Source of the DNA: JAOZMY01 sp964577975
GTDB taxonomy: Bacteria; Desulfobacterota; S145-22
Length of the DNA: 64,000 bases
Assembly: GCA_964577975.1 (NCBI GenBank)
Contig: CAZOBB010000058.1
Span: forward strand, 66,228 to 130,227
Direction: 5' to 3'
Position numbers and translations under genes: made by a program. The notes beneath the pieces are model-generated. The model was not told the DNA's origin. It did not search any database and was given only the letters and a program-made list of their open reading frames with translations. Positions 36,045 through 43,579 of the stretch are shown piece by piece (positions within the stretch are counted from its first letter, which is position 1; every line of letters starts with the position of its first letter).

Positions 36045-36899
36045 CTACGATTCGTAAGTGTAGAAACCACGCCCCGTCTTTCTCCCTAAAAATCCCGCAT
36101 CGACATACTTTTTCAACAAGGGACAGGGACGATATTTCGGATCTCCAAATCCCTCATACAAAACATTCATGATCGCCAAACAGGTGTCCAACCCTATCAG
36201 ATCCGCCAACGTCAAAGGCCCCATGGGATGATTCATCCCCAATTTCATGATCGCGTCGATCGATTCGGGAGTCCCCACCCCTTCGAAAAGCGCATAAATC
36301 GCCTCGTTAATCATCGGCATGAGAATCCGGTTCGAAATAAATCCAGGAAAATCGTTCGCGGGCACGGGGGTCTTCCCCATGTCCTTCGCCAATTTTTCCA
36401 CCGTCGTATACGTCTCATCCGACGTTTCCAAACCCCGTATCACCTCCACCAATACCATCATGGGAACAGGATTCATAAAATGCATCCCGATAACCTTCTC
36501 AGGCCGGCCCGTGGCCGCCGCGATGCGCGTAATCGAGATGGAACTCGTATTGGAAGAAAGGATCACGTCTTTTCGGCAAATTCCATCCAAGTCCTTAAAA
36601 ATCCCAAGTTTTAGCGATTCGTTCTCCGTCGCTGCCTCCACGACAAAATCGGCCTCGCCCATATCAGAAAGATCGACCGTTCCTTTGATCTTCCCCATGG
36701 CCGTATCCTTCTCCTCTTGGCTCATTTTTCCCTTTTTCACAAACCGGTCGAGACTCTTGGAAATCGCATTCATTCCGCGTTCCACGAACTCTTCTTTAAT
36801 ATCCGACATAATTACATCAAAGCCGGAAACGGCCGCGACTTGCGCAATTCCGCTTCCCATCTGACCTGCACCTACGACTCCAAACTTCTTTATATCCAT
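36045..36899 (-). CDS. hbd: 3-hydroxybutyryl-CoA dehydrogenase
   Basis: A 284-residue NAD(P)-dependent 3-hydroxyacyl-CoA dehydrogenase that oxidises 3-hydroxybutyryl-CoA to acetoacetyl-CoA. The Rossmann motif GVVGAGQMGSGIAQVAA (residues ~7-23), the catalytic His in GMHFMNPVPMM, and FPGFISNRILMPMINEA and GMNHPMGPLTLADLIGLDT are standard. ATG 36899 is chosen because AGGAGG stands eight bases before it. Single-domain size indicates the stand-alone Hbd type, not the multifunctional FadB. Confidence 0.95.
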   Translation of the reverse strand: MDIKKFGVVGAGQMGSGIAQVAAVSGFDVIMSDIKEEFVERGMNAISKSLDRFVKKGKMSQEEKDTAMGKIKGTVDLSDMGEADFVVEAATENESLKLGIFKDLDGICRKDVILSSNTSSISITRIAAATGRPEKVIGMHFMNPVPMMVLVEVIRGLETSDETYTTVEKLAKDMGKTPVPANDFPGFISNRILMPMINEAIYALFEGVGTPESIDAIMKLGMNHPMGPLTLADLIGLDTCLAIMNVLYEGFGDPKYRPCPLLKKYVDAGFLGRKTGRGFYTYES

Positions 36900-36945
36900 C
36901 GTTTGATCCTCCTCCATTCCCTGTCTGAAGGGAAAATTTCACCTA

Positions 36946-38121
36946 TTACATCCTCTCAACCGTCAGGCCCACCGCTTCGCCACCTCCGAGGCACAATGTT
37001 GCCAATCCCCGGCGGGCATCCCTCTCCTTCATGGCATACAAAAGGGTGGTAAGAACACGGGCCCCACTACATCCAATGGGATGACCGAGAGCCACGGCCC
37101 CGCCGTGGACATTCACCTTTTCCTCCGGAATTCCCAACGTTCTAAAAATAGCCACGGTAGAGGCGGCAAACGCCTCGTTAATTTCAAAAAGATCTACATC
37201 GTCCAATGACCATCCCGCCTTTTTCAACACCTTGGGGATACACTGGATTGGAGCCACAAGGACATCCTCAAGAGGAACACCCGCTGAAGCCTGCGATACG
37301 ATTCGAGCCATCGGTGTCAGCCCCATCTTCTTCGCCTTGGAGGCCGACATGATCACAAGCGCCGAAGCCCCATCGCTCAGTTTCGAAGAATTTCCCGCTG
37401 TGACAAGCCCTCCTTCCTTAAAAACGGGAGGCAGTTTTCTGATCTTTTCCGGATCCGGTTTGCGAGGCCCCTCGTCCACCTCGAGAACGGCGGTTCCTTT
37501 CCTCGTCTTCACTTCAACAGGCATGATCTCTTCCTTGAAAAGCCCCTTTTCCATGGCGTCAAGGGCCTTTCGATTGGAATTCAAGGAAAAGGTGTCCTGA
37601 TCCTCTTTGCTGATCTTGAATTTCTCAGAAACCAGCTCGGCCGTGTACCCCATGTGATAGTCATTGATGACATCCCAAAGCCCGTCGTGCACCATCCCAT
37701 CCACCAATTTCCCGTCCCACAGACGATACCCATGACGGGCCTTTTCCAGATAGTAGGGGGCATTCGACATACTCTCCATACCCCCCGCCACCACAACGTC
37801 GGCATCCCCAACCTGAATCGCCTGCGCCGCCAGCATGACGGCTTTCAACCCAGAACCGCAGACTTTGTTAACCGTTATCGCCCCTACTTCGACGGGAAGG
37901 CCAGCCTGAAGCATGGCTTGTCGCCCAGGGTTCTGCCCCAGGCCACATGGAAGGACATTTCCCATGATTACCTCGTCAACATCGGTCTTTTCAATTCCTG
38001 CTCGCCGAATCGCCTCCGTTATGACCATCGCCCCCAACTGGGTCGCCGTAAATGACGACAGACCCCCCAAAAAGTTCCCGATAGGCGTTCGAACGGCGCT
38101 GACGATGACAACCTCTTCCAT
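36946..38121 (-). CDS. Acetyl-CoA acetyltransferase (thiolase)
   Basis: 391-residue degradative-type thiolase splitting acetoacetyl-CoA into two acetyl-CoA. Nucleophile Cys88 lies in NKVCGSGLKAV; the GHPIGCSGAR motif (His) and the C-terminal CLGGGEAVG (acid/base Cys) complete the site. The last motif has GE where most family members have GM. It begins 23 bases after the MerR gene with GGGAGG upstream, so it is the first enzyme gene of the cluster. Confidence 0.95.
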   Translation of the reverse strand: MEEVVIVSAVRTPIGNFLGGLSSFTATQLGAMVITEAIRRAGIEKTDVDEVIMGNVLPCGLGQNPGRQAMLQAGLPVEVGAITVNKVCGSGLKAVMLAAQAIQVGDADVVVAGGMESMSNAPYYLEKARHGYRLWDGKLVDGMVHDGLWDVINDYHMGYTAELVSEKFKISKEDQDTFSLNSNRKALDAMEKGLFKEEIMPVEVKTRKGTAVLEVDEGPRKPDPEKIRKLPPVFKEGGLVTAGNSSKLSDGASALVIMSASKAKKMGLTPMARIVSQASAGVPLEDVLVAPIQCIPKVLKKAGWSLDDVDLFEINEAFAASTVAIFRTLGIPEEKVNVHGGAVALGHPIGCSGARVLTTLLYAMKERDARRGLATLCLGGGEAVGLTVERM

Positions 38122-38144
38122 TCTTTCCTCCCTACAGAACCCGA

Positions 38145-38534
38145 TTACGTTCCTTCGTTCAGTTTCTCTTCTATTTTCTCTCGATAGCTCATGATTTCGG
38201 CTTTCAACTTTTTAAGATTGTTGACTCTCTCGTCAATCTCTCTTATCCGTCTATCCAACAGCTCCAACAACTTGGGCAAAACTTTCTTATTTGTTTTATG
38301 AATCCGATAGATATCTTCCAGCTCTTTCATCTCCACAAGGGTCAGGCCCAGTAACTTCAGCCGTTTTATAAATCGCAACCTCCGCAAGTCTTGATCTGTA
38401 TAAACACGTTTGGCTCCCTCGACCCTTTTAATGGAATTGAGCAGGCCTACCTCCTCATAATAACGAATGGTTCTCGGGCTCATATCTAAAAGATTTGCCA
38501 ATTCCCCTATTTGGTAATGTTTTTCCTCACTCAT
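38145..38534 (-). CDS. MerR-family transcriptional regulator
   Basis: A 129-residue regulator with an N-terminal winged helix-turn-helix (YQIGELANLLDMSPRTIRYYEEVGLL, recognition helix ~residues 18-30) and a C-terminal dimerisation coiled coil (~85-125). No metal-binding Cys cluster is visible, so an organic or CoA-ester effector is likely. It heads the acyl-CoA degradation cluster, as the MerR-type LiuR does for branched-chain amino acid/fatty acid degradation in other Proteobacteria. A TTTACGTAAA-containing element abuts its start codon, consistent with autoregulation. No good ribosome-binding site precedes the ATG. Confidence 0.9.
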   Translation of the reverse strand: MSEEKHYQIGELANLLDMSPRTIRYYEEVGLLNSIKRVEGAKRVYTDQDLRRLRFIKRLKLLGLTLVEMKELEDIYRIHKTNKKVLPKLLELLDRRIREIDERVNNLKKLKAEIMSYREKIEEKLNEGT

Positions 38535-38536
38535 AA

Positions 38537-38556
38537 CACTTTACGTAAACTGGCAA
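38537..38556 (-). promoter_or_regulatory. Putative operator of the MerR regulator (copy A)
   Basis: CACTTTACGTAAACTGGCAA, with the 10-bp perfect palindrome TTTACGTAAA at its centre. It matches 18 of 20 bases of the element at 46457-46476, in the same orientation relative to the gene downstream. It lies immediately before the merR ATG and just downstream of a candidate -10, which suits a repressor. Confidence 0.6.
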
Positions 38557-38557
38557 T

Positions 38558-38585
38558 ATTTTAAAAATAAAAAAGGGCCTTTCAC
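38558..38585 (-). promoter_or_regulatory. Candidate promoter of the MerR-headed cluster
   Basis: Minus-strand GTGAAA (38580-38585), 16 bases, TAAAAT (38558-38563). The predicted start of transcription falls inside operator copy A. The -10 is good, the -35 moderate. Confidence 0.4.
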
Positions 38586-38631
38586 CTACCTTTTTCATTC
38601 CTTTATATTCTCTTCCTCATATCCACACCAC

Positions 38632-38667
38632 GCCGTGGGAAAAGGAACCCTCCCCTCTTCCCACGGC
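38632..38667. other. Inverted repeat between lipoprotein gene and merR
   Basis: Perfect 10-bp arms GCCGTGGGAA and TTCCCACGGC (38632-38641, 38658-38667) with a 16-base loop, just after the lipoprotein stop. No T-run follows on either strand, so termination would need a factor; it may also stabilise the 3' end of the upstream transcript. Confidence 0.5.
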
Positions 38668-38689
38668 CCGGATATTCTTCCCTCCCTCT

Positions 38690-39307
38690 TTATTGCGGGA
38701 ATTTTCCACTGAAACTTGCTACAATCGTCTTCCCTCCCGCATGGAAGGTAGCAGCTCCCTCCTTAACCGTTATGGGGAACGAGAAGGTAGCGATTCCCGT
38801 CCACCATTTTTCCAGCTGCTGCCACACGTTCATCTTCTTCGCTTTCAACTTGAAACCACCCGTTACCAATAAGCTCAACAACGAGGTTCTGGCATCGAAC
38901 ATTCCATGAACCGCCAACTGATTGGTCTTTCCAGCCGGAATCCACATCGTTTCAAAGGCATTGATCGTGTTGACGTCAAATTCTTCAAACGCCACCGTAA
39001 ACTTAAACCCATCCAGCTGTACGGGGAAGGGGTTGGGGTTTGTAATCTCAAACACGAAGGCGAGATCCATCGGTGCCCCATAATTGCCTGCTTTTCCCTT
39101 CGTCGGCTTAACTTTTTTCGAGAAATACCACCATCCCCAGTAATGGGCCAACTGGACATCAACCAGTTTTACAATCGGCGGTTTAATGCTTGAAACACTG
39201 GCTGTGCCAGACCCTTGCGTTGTCGCACATCCCACTATTCCTGCGAGGAATACTATCCCTATAAACATCGCCATCAACGTTTTGACTGGGCTCCATTTCC
39301 TTTTCAT
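38690..39307 (-). CDS. Lipoprotein with LEA14/WHy-type domain
   Basis: A 205-residue exported lipoprotein. The signal peptide ends in the lipobox LAGIVGC (Cys27). The mature part contains FEITNPNPFPVQLDGFKFTV, the Asn-Pro-Asn-Pro pattern of the water-stress/hypersensitive-response (LEA type 2) beta-sandwich. Function of bacterial members is not established; they are often periplasmic. It follows livF by 17 bases with AGGGGTG before its ATG, and may belong to the transporter transcript. The product would be anchored to a membrane. Confidence 0.75.
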   Translation of the reverse strand: MKRKWSPVKTLMAMFIGIVFLAGIVGCATTQGSGTASVSSIKPPIVKLVDVQLAHYWGWWYFSKKVKPTKGKAGNYGAPMDLAFVFEITNPNPFPVQLDGFKFTVAFEEFDVNTINAFETMWIPAGKTNQLAVHGMFDARTSLLSLLVTGGFKLKAKKMNVWQQLEKWWTGIATFSFPITVKEGAATFHAGGKTIVASFSGKFPQ

Positions 39308-39324
39308 CTTTCACCCCTCTTTTT

Positions 39325-40170
39325 TTAGGTTAACCAGCGTTTTCGCCGTTTATAATGCTTCACGTCCCTGAAACTCTTCCTTCCCCCCACATCGGTCAAA
39401 CCGAGGTAAAAGTCCTTGATGTCCTCGTTTTCCTTCAGTCTTTCCGAGGTATCGTCAAGAACGATTCGACCATTCTCAAGGACATAGGCGTAAGGAGCAA
39501 CGTTCAGGGCAAGCTTCACGTTCTGCTCCACCAGGAGGATCGAGATTCCTTCTTCTCTGTGAAGCCGCGTAATAATCTCAAAAATTTCGTGAATCAAGAG
39601 TGGCGCCAAACCCATGGAGGGCTCATCCAAAAGCATCAGTTTCGGATTTGTCATCAGCGCTCGCCCCACGACCGTCATCTGCTGCTCACCACCACTCACA
39701 AAGCCTGCGATCTCCTTCCTTTTCTGCTTCAGACGGGGAAAATAGTGATACACCATCTCCAGACGTTCCTTGACCGATCTGTTTCCCCCTTTCCGCATAT
39801 GACCACCCACTAGGAGATTCTGCTCCACCGTCAAGTGTTCAAACACTCGGCGACCTTCGATGACCTGCACGATTCCCATCTTTGCAATCTCTACGGCACG
39901 CTTCTTATGAATCTGTTCTCCCATGAACTCGATGGAACCATCGGTCACTTCCCCATCCTCGTGTTTCAAAAGGCCAGAGATCGCCTTCAGCGTCGTGCTC
40001 TTCCCGGCTCCATTGGCCCCAAGGAGGGCAACAATCCCTCCCTGGGGAACCTCAATGGATACACCTTTGAGCACAAGGATGACTTCGTGATATTTAACCT
40101 CGATGTTGTTCAGCTTTAATATGGGTTCCGGTTTGCTTTCCGGCATGTTATCCAAAACGCTCTCCTCCAT
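39325..40170 (-). CDS. livF: Branched-chain-type ABC transporter ATP-binding protein LivF
   Basis: 281-residue ATPase of the HAAT family. Walker A GANGAGKST (51-59), signature VSGGEQQM and Walker B LMLLDEPSMGLAP are intact, with the LivF-like EGRRVFEHLTVEQNL after the Q-loop. The C-terminal ~40 residues (ending in a Lys/Arg-rich KHYKRRKRWLT) extend beyond ordinary LivF. Last ATPase of the liv-ligase operon, downstream of the binding protein. Confidence 0.94.
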   Translation of the reverse strand: MEESVLDNMPESKPEPILKLNNIEVKYHEVILVLKGVSIEVPQGGIVALLGANGAGKSTTLKAISGLLKHEDGEVTDGSIEFMGEQIHKKRAVEIAKMGIVQVIEGRRVFEHLTVEQNLLVGGHMRKGGNRSVKERLEMVYHYFPRLKQKRKEIAGFVSGGEQQMTVVGRALMTNPKLMLLDEPSMGLAPLLIHEIFEIITRLHREEGISILLVEQNVKLALNVAPYAYVLENGRIVLDDTSERLKENEDIKDFYLGLTDVGGRKSFRDVKHYKRRKRWLT

Positions 40171-40204
40171 GGATCATAAATAAATTCTTGTTTCCGTCAA
40201 GAAA

Positions 40205-41446
40205 CTACCATCCCAGCCACTCTTTCTCCCATTTCTTCGGCCAACGTTTCTTGAGGTTGACATACTCGAGTCGGACGAATTTACCATTCTTGTACTGCTG
40301 AACCATGCACCCCGGTGCAGGCCGATGATCCGTAGGCGTATACGTCACGTCACTCGCTCCCAAACCGATGTGAAAGTTACGGAAGGTCTCGAATCCTTTT
40401 TTGAGAATTCCTTCGCCCGTAAGGTCACCCGCTTTGTCGGCACGTTTCATGGCTTCCCAGAGAATCAACGCGTCACCCCACGCCTGAACGGTCCGGATGA
40501 GCCGCTTATTCAAGGGCACGCCTGGATTGTATTTTTTCGCGCTGGCAACAACAATGTCCATCATATCCGACTTCTGCCCAAAGAAGGCGCATGGCGTGGC
40601 ACCAATGGCACCTTCCGCAGCTTTACCCGCGAGCCTTGGCAGGTTTTCATCAAATCCCCAGTTGTTGATAATCCAGTCGGCTCCCAGCCCCAAGGAATAA
40701 GCATCCCGCAACGTGGCTGCCACGGACATGGTGGTATTCCCATGCCAAACGACATCCGGCTTGAACTTTTTGAGAGCAAGAATCTGGCTCTTGGTATCCA
40801 AGGCAAAAAGGGACACGTCTTGATCCGGCCCAATCTCGAATCCAAGGAGTTTCGCCTGATCTTTAATCGCCTTAATAGGCGCGCTACAATACGGCGAAGC
40901 AAACATGTAACAACAGGCAAAACGAGGTTTCCGCTTCAGGTTCTTGGGTTTCCAGATCTTATCATACCATGCCGTCAGGCACGCACGCGCATTGGTGGAG
41001 TAATCAGAAGAAAAGAAGAGATTGTAGGGCGTCTTCTTCGGATTGGTCAAATGGGCAGAATACGACGCAGATACATACGGAATCTTGTCTTTCGTAATGG
41101 TAGGCGAGAGAGCCTCCGTGTCGCCCGTGCCCCATCCTTCGATCGCCACACACTTCAAACGCTTCAATAAGGTGTATTTCGTCAGGGCTTCAGGAATACG
41201 ATATCCATAGTCAAAATAGGTATATTTGATCTTCTTACCATTGACGCCGCCTTGCTCATTGAAATAATTGAAGGCTTCTGCCATTCCCAGGGCATAATCT
41301 TTCCCGACATCCGACGTGGCTCCCGTCATATCCATAATTCCACCCACGCGTATCGTCTTCGCCAGGACCGCACCGGGGAAGCTCGCAATCAGCCCCATCA
41401 CGAGTATAATTATTCCCAGTTTCAATAAAATCTCACGACCTTTCAT
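40205..41446 (-). CDS. Periplasmic binding protein of the liv-type transporter
   Basis: 413-residue Peripla_BP_6 substrate-binding protein. Signal peptide with probable cleavage after AVLA (residue 29). Mature start TIRVGGIMDMTGATSDVG followed by FNEQGGVNGKKI is characteristic. It is only distantly similar to the orphan binding protein at 6538. Because an acyl-CoA ligase is encoded in the same operon, the ligand may be an organic or aromatic acid rather than an amino acid; this is inference. ATG is preceded by AAAGGGGG. Confidence 0.9.
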   Translation of the reverse strand: MKGREILLKLGIIILVMGLIASFPGAVLAKTIRVGGIMDMTGATSDVGKDYALGMAEAFNYFNEQGGVNGKKIKYTYFDYGYRIPEALTKYTLLKRLKCVAIEGWGTGDTEALSPTITKDKIPYVSASYSAHLTNPKKTPYNLFFSSDYSTNARACLTAWYDKIWKPKNLKRKPRFACCYMFASPYCSAPIKAIKDQAKLLGFEIGPDQDVSLFALDTKSQILALKKFKPDVVWHGNTTMSVAATLRDAYSLGLGADWIINNWGFDENLPRLAGKAAEGAIGATPCAFFGQKSDMMDIVVASAKKYNPGVPLNKRLIRTVQAWGDALILWEAMKRADKAGDLTGEGILKKGFETFRNFHIGLGASDVTYTPTDHRPAPGCMVQQYKNGKFVRLEYVNLKKRWPKKWEKEWLGW

Positions 41447-41561
41447 CCTTGTTCCCCCTTTTTAGAAGGTTACACAAACTACATTCTATCCCTTTTCCGG
41501 AAAGGAATCACCCTTCTCCTTTCCTCCTTAAAAACGATCGTTTACCTTATCACCTCCTTTC

Positions 41562-42659
41562 TCAATAAGAAAACGGCCACAAATTGAAATAGTTCTTGAT
41601 CTGCCACCAACGGTAGGATAAGCCGTTGGGCTCGAAGATCAAGAAGGCACAAATTGCCAACCCAAACGTCGATTCCTTGATAAAAAGGAACTTCTCCAAA
41701 AGCTGTGGATAAACATCTGCCAACGGAAGGATTCCCATCTGCAAGAATTCCATGACGAGAACCATGAACATGGAACCAAAAATCGTTCCATGGATGGAAC
41801 CTGTCCCCCCTATCAAGATAACCCCTACCAACCATAAAGACCACGACCAGGGAAAGTGTTCAGGACTAATGGCGGCAAGGTTGCTGATCCAGAAGGCGCC
41901 CGCAATACCCGCGATAAAACCTGCCACAAAGAACGAAAGGAGCTTATACACCACGATATTTATCCCTAACGTCTCTGCCGCTATATCGTTGTCCCGTATG
42001 GCCATCCACGCTCGTCCCGGTTTAGACCGAAGCAGATTCGCCACCATACCAATACACAGCAACACCAGTATTATCATCAGATAATAGACCTTGACGGGAC
42101 TATCAATGACCCATGGACCTATTTTGATCGTGCCTGGCGGCAAGGAAAACGCCTGCCCTCGCCCACCAATCTTTGCAACATACTGGGTGATTATGAAATC
42201 AACCGTCACAAATTGCGCAGCCATGGTCGTAAGAATCAGGTAAAATCCTTTCACTTTGGCGGAAGGCAATCCAAATAACACGCTCCAGATCCCTGCGATT
42301 ATCGCCCCTACAATGATACTAATGGGGTACGCCACGCCCAAATGGTGAAAGATCTGGGGCCACGGGAACTCAAGGATAAGAAGCGTGCTCGTATACGCCC
42401 CCACCGCAATAAACGCCGCATGTCCCAACGTGATCTGACCCGTGAAGCCGATAAGGAGATCCACTCCCAAGGCCCCCAAGATCGTATACCCGATCATGTT
42501 GGCAATACCCACCCAATAAGGATCAAGACGTGGGATGACGAGGAAAAGAATAATTCCCAGCAATATCATTTTTCCTTTGACAAACTTCGTCTGCCACCAC
42601 GCATGATCATGTTTATAATCTTGATGATACGTCCCACAGGGAAGAAAACCTTTTGCCAT
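41562..42659 (-). CDS. livM: Branched-chain-type ABC transporter permease LivM
   Basis: 365-residue inner-membrane permease with about nine hydrophobic helices. LLIGFTGQITLGHAAFIAVGAY and the EAA-like AIRDNDIAAETLGINIVVYKLLSFFVAGFIAGIAGA region are typical of LivM. It forms a heterodimer with LivH. The first ~30 residues are hydrophilic and longer than in many LivM proteins. Confidence 0.94.
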   Translation of the reverse strand: MAKGFLPCGTYHQDYKHDHAWWQTKFVKGKMILLGIILFLVIPRLDPYWVGIANMIGYTILGALGVDLLIGFTGQITLGHAAFIAVGAYTSTLLILEFPWPQIFHHLGVAYPISIIVGAIIAGIWSVLFGLPSAKVKGFYLILTTMAAQFVTVDFIITQYVAKIGGRGQAFSLPPGTIKIGPWVIDSPVKVYYLMIILVLLCIGMVANLLRSKPGRAWMAIRDNDIAAETLGINIVVYKLLSFFVAGFIAGIAGAFWISNLAAISPEHFPWSWSLWLVGVILIGGTGSIHGTIFGSMFMVLVMEFLQMGILPLADVYPQLLEKFLFIKESTFGLAICAFLIFEPNGLSYRWWQIKNYFNLWPFSY

Positions 42660-42685
42660 GCTTCAGCTCCTACATACGTTCAAGG

Positions 42686-43579
42686 TTAAACGCGCTCGAT
42701 CCGTTCCCAACCCCAGAGCCCGTACGGTTTGAAGAGGAGAAAGACCACCATGAAAACAAACGGGAATATCTGTTTTACTCCCCCTGGAAAATACTGATCC
42801 AGATAGGCCCCCGCAAAATTTTGTAGAACTCCGATCGCCAACCCCCCCACGATCGCTCCCGGGATAGAATTGAGTCCCCCCAGTACGACTGCCGGGAGGA
42901 CCAAAAGCCCCAAATAACTAACCGAGATATTCAAGCCATTGATGTTTCCCAACAGGCTTCCCCCCACGCCCGCCGCCATGAAGGCGATGGCCCAGGCCGC
43001 GGCATAGACAAAACGGGCACTCACACCCAGCGAAATGGCTGCCATTTCATCATCCGCCGTAGCCTGCATGGCCAATCCCCACCGGGTATATTGGAAAAAC
43101 CCTACCAATATCAACAGCAACACAATAGCCGTCACAAAACTCCATAGATACACGCTTCCAATGACAAGAAAACCTATCTTGATCGGTTTCAACGGAAAGA
43201 CCGGCGGTTGAAAAACCCGGGTATCCGTCCCCCAAATAAACTCAACAAGCCCACGGAAGAAGAAAGACAATCCCACCGTCACCATAATAACGGTCAAAAT
43301 AGGCTCCCCAATGAGGCGATCCAGAAAGACTCGCTCCGTAAGGATTCCTAAAATCAACCCTATAATCAGCGAGATAATAACCGCTAGGACGAAGGGGACT
43401 CCCATTTGATAAAAGGTCAAGGTAACGTATGCTCCGATAATCGTTAATTCCCCCATCGCCAGATTCAACACACCGGAACATTTATAAATAATGACCCACC
43501 CTAGCGCCACGAGGGCGTAAATTCCCCCTACCATCAACCCGGTCGTCAAGGTCATGAAAAACAAATCCATCTGGCTCAT
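42686..43579 (-). CDS. livH: Branched-chain-type ABC transporter permease LivH
   Basis: 297-residue permease with about eight membrane helices. GLMVGGIYALVALGWVIIYKCSGVLNLAMGE at the N-terminus and the conserved PAVVLGGLNSIPGAIVGGLAIGVLQ segment identify LivH. Its ATG overlaps the stop of the acyl-CoA ligase gene by four bases, tying the ligase into the transporter operon. Confidence 0.95.
   Translation of the reverse strand: MSQMDLFFMTLTTGLMVGGIYALVALGWVIIYKCSGVLNLAMGELTIIGAYVTLTFYQMGVPFVLAVIISLIIGLILGILTERVFLDRLIGEPILTVIMVTVGLSFFFRGLVEFIWGTDTRVFQPPVFPLKPIKIGFLVIGSVYLWSFVTAIVLLLILVGFFQYTRWGLAMQATADDEMAAISLGVSARFVYAAAWAIAFMAAGVGGSLLGNINGLNISVSYLGLLVLPAVVLGGLNSIPGAIVGGLAIGVLQNFAGAYLDQYFPGGVKQIFPFVFMVVFLLFKPYGLWGWERIERV

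Noticed and set aside
41532..41543. Palindrome AAACGATCGTTT between livM and the binding-protein gene
   Set aside because: Short, A/T-rich and inside an operon, with no second copy noticed; chance is sufficient.
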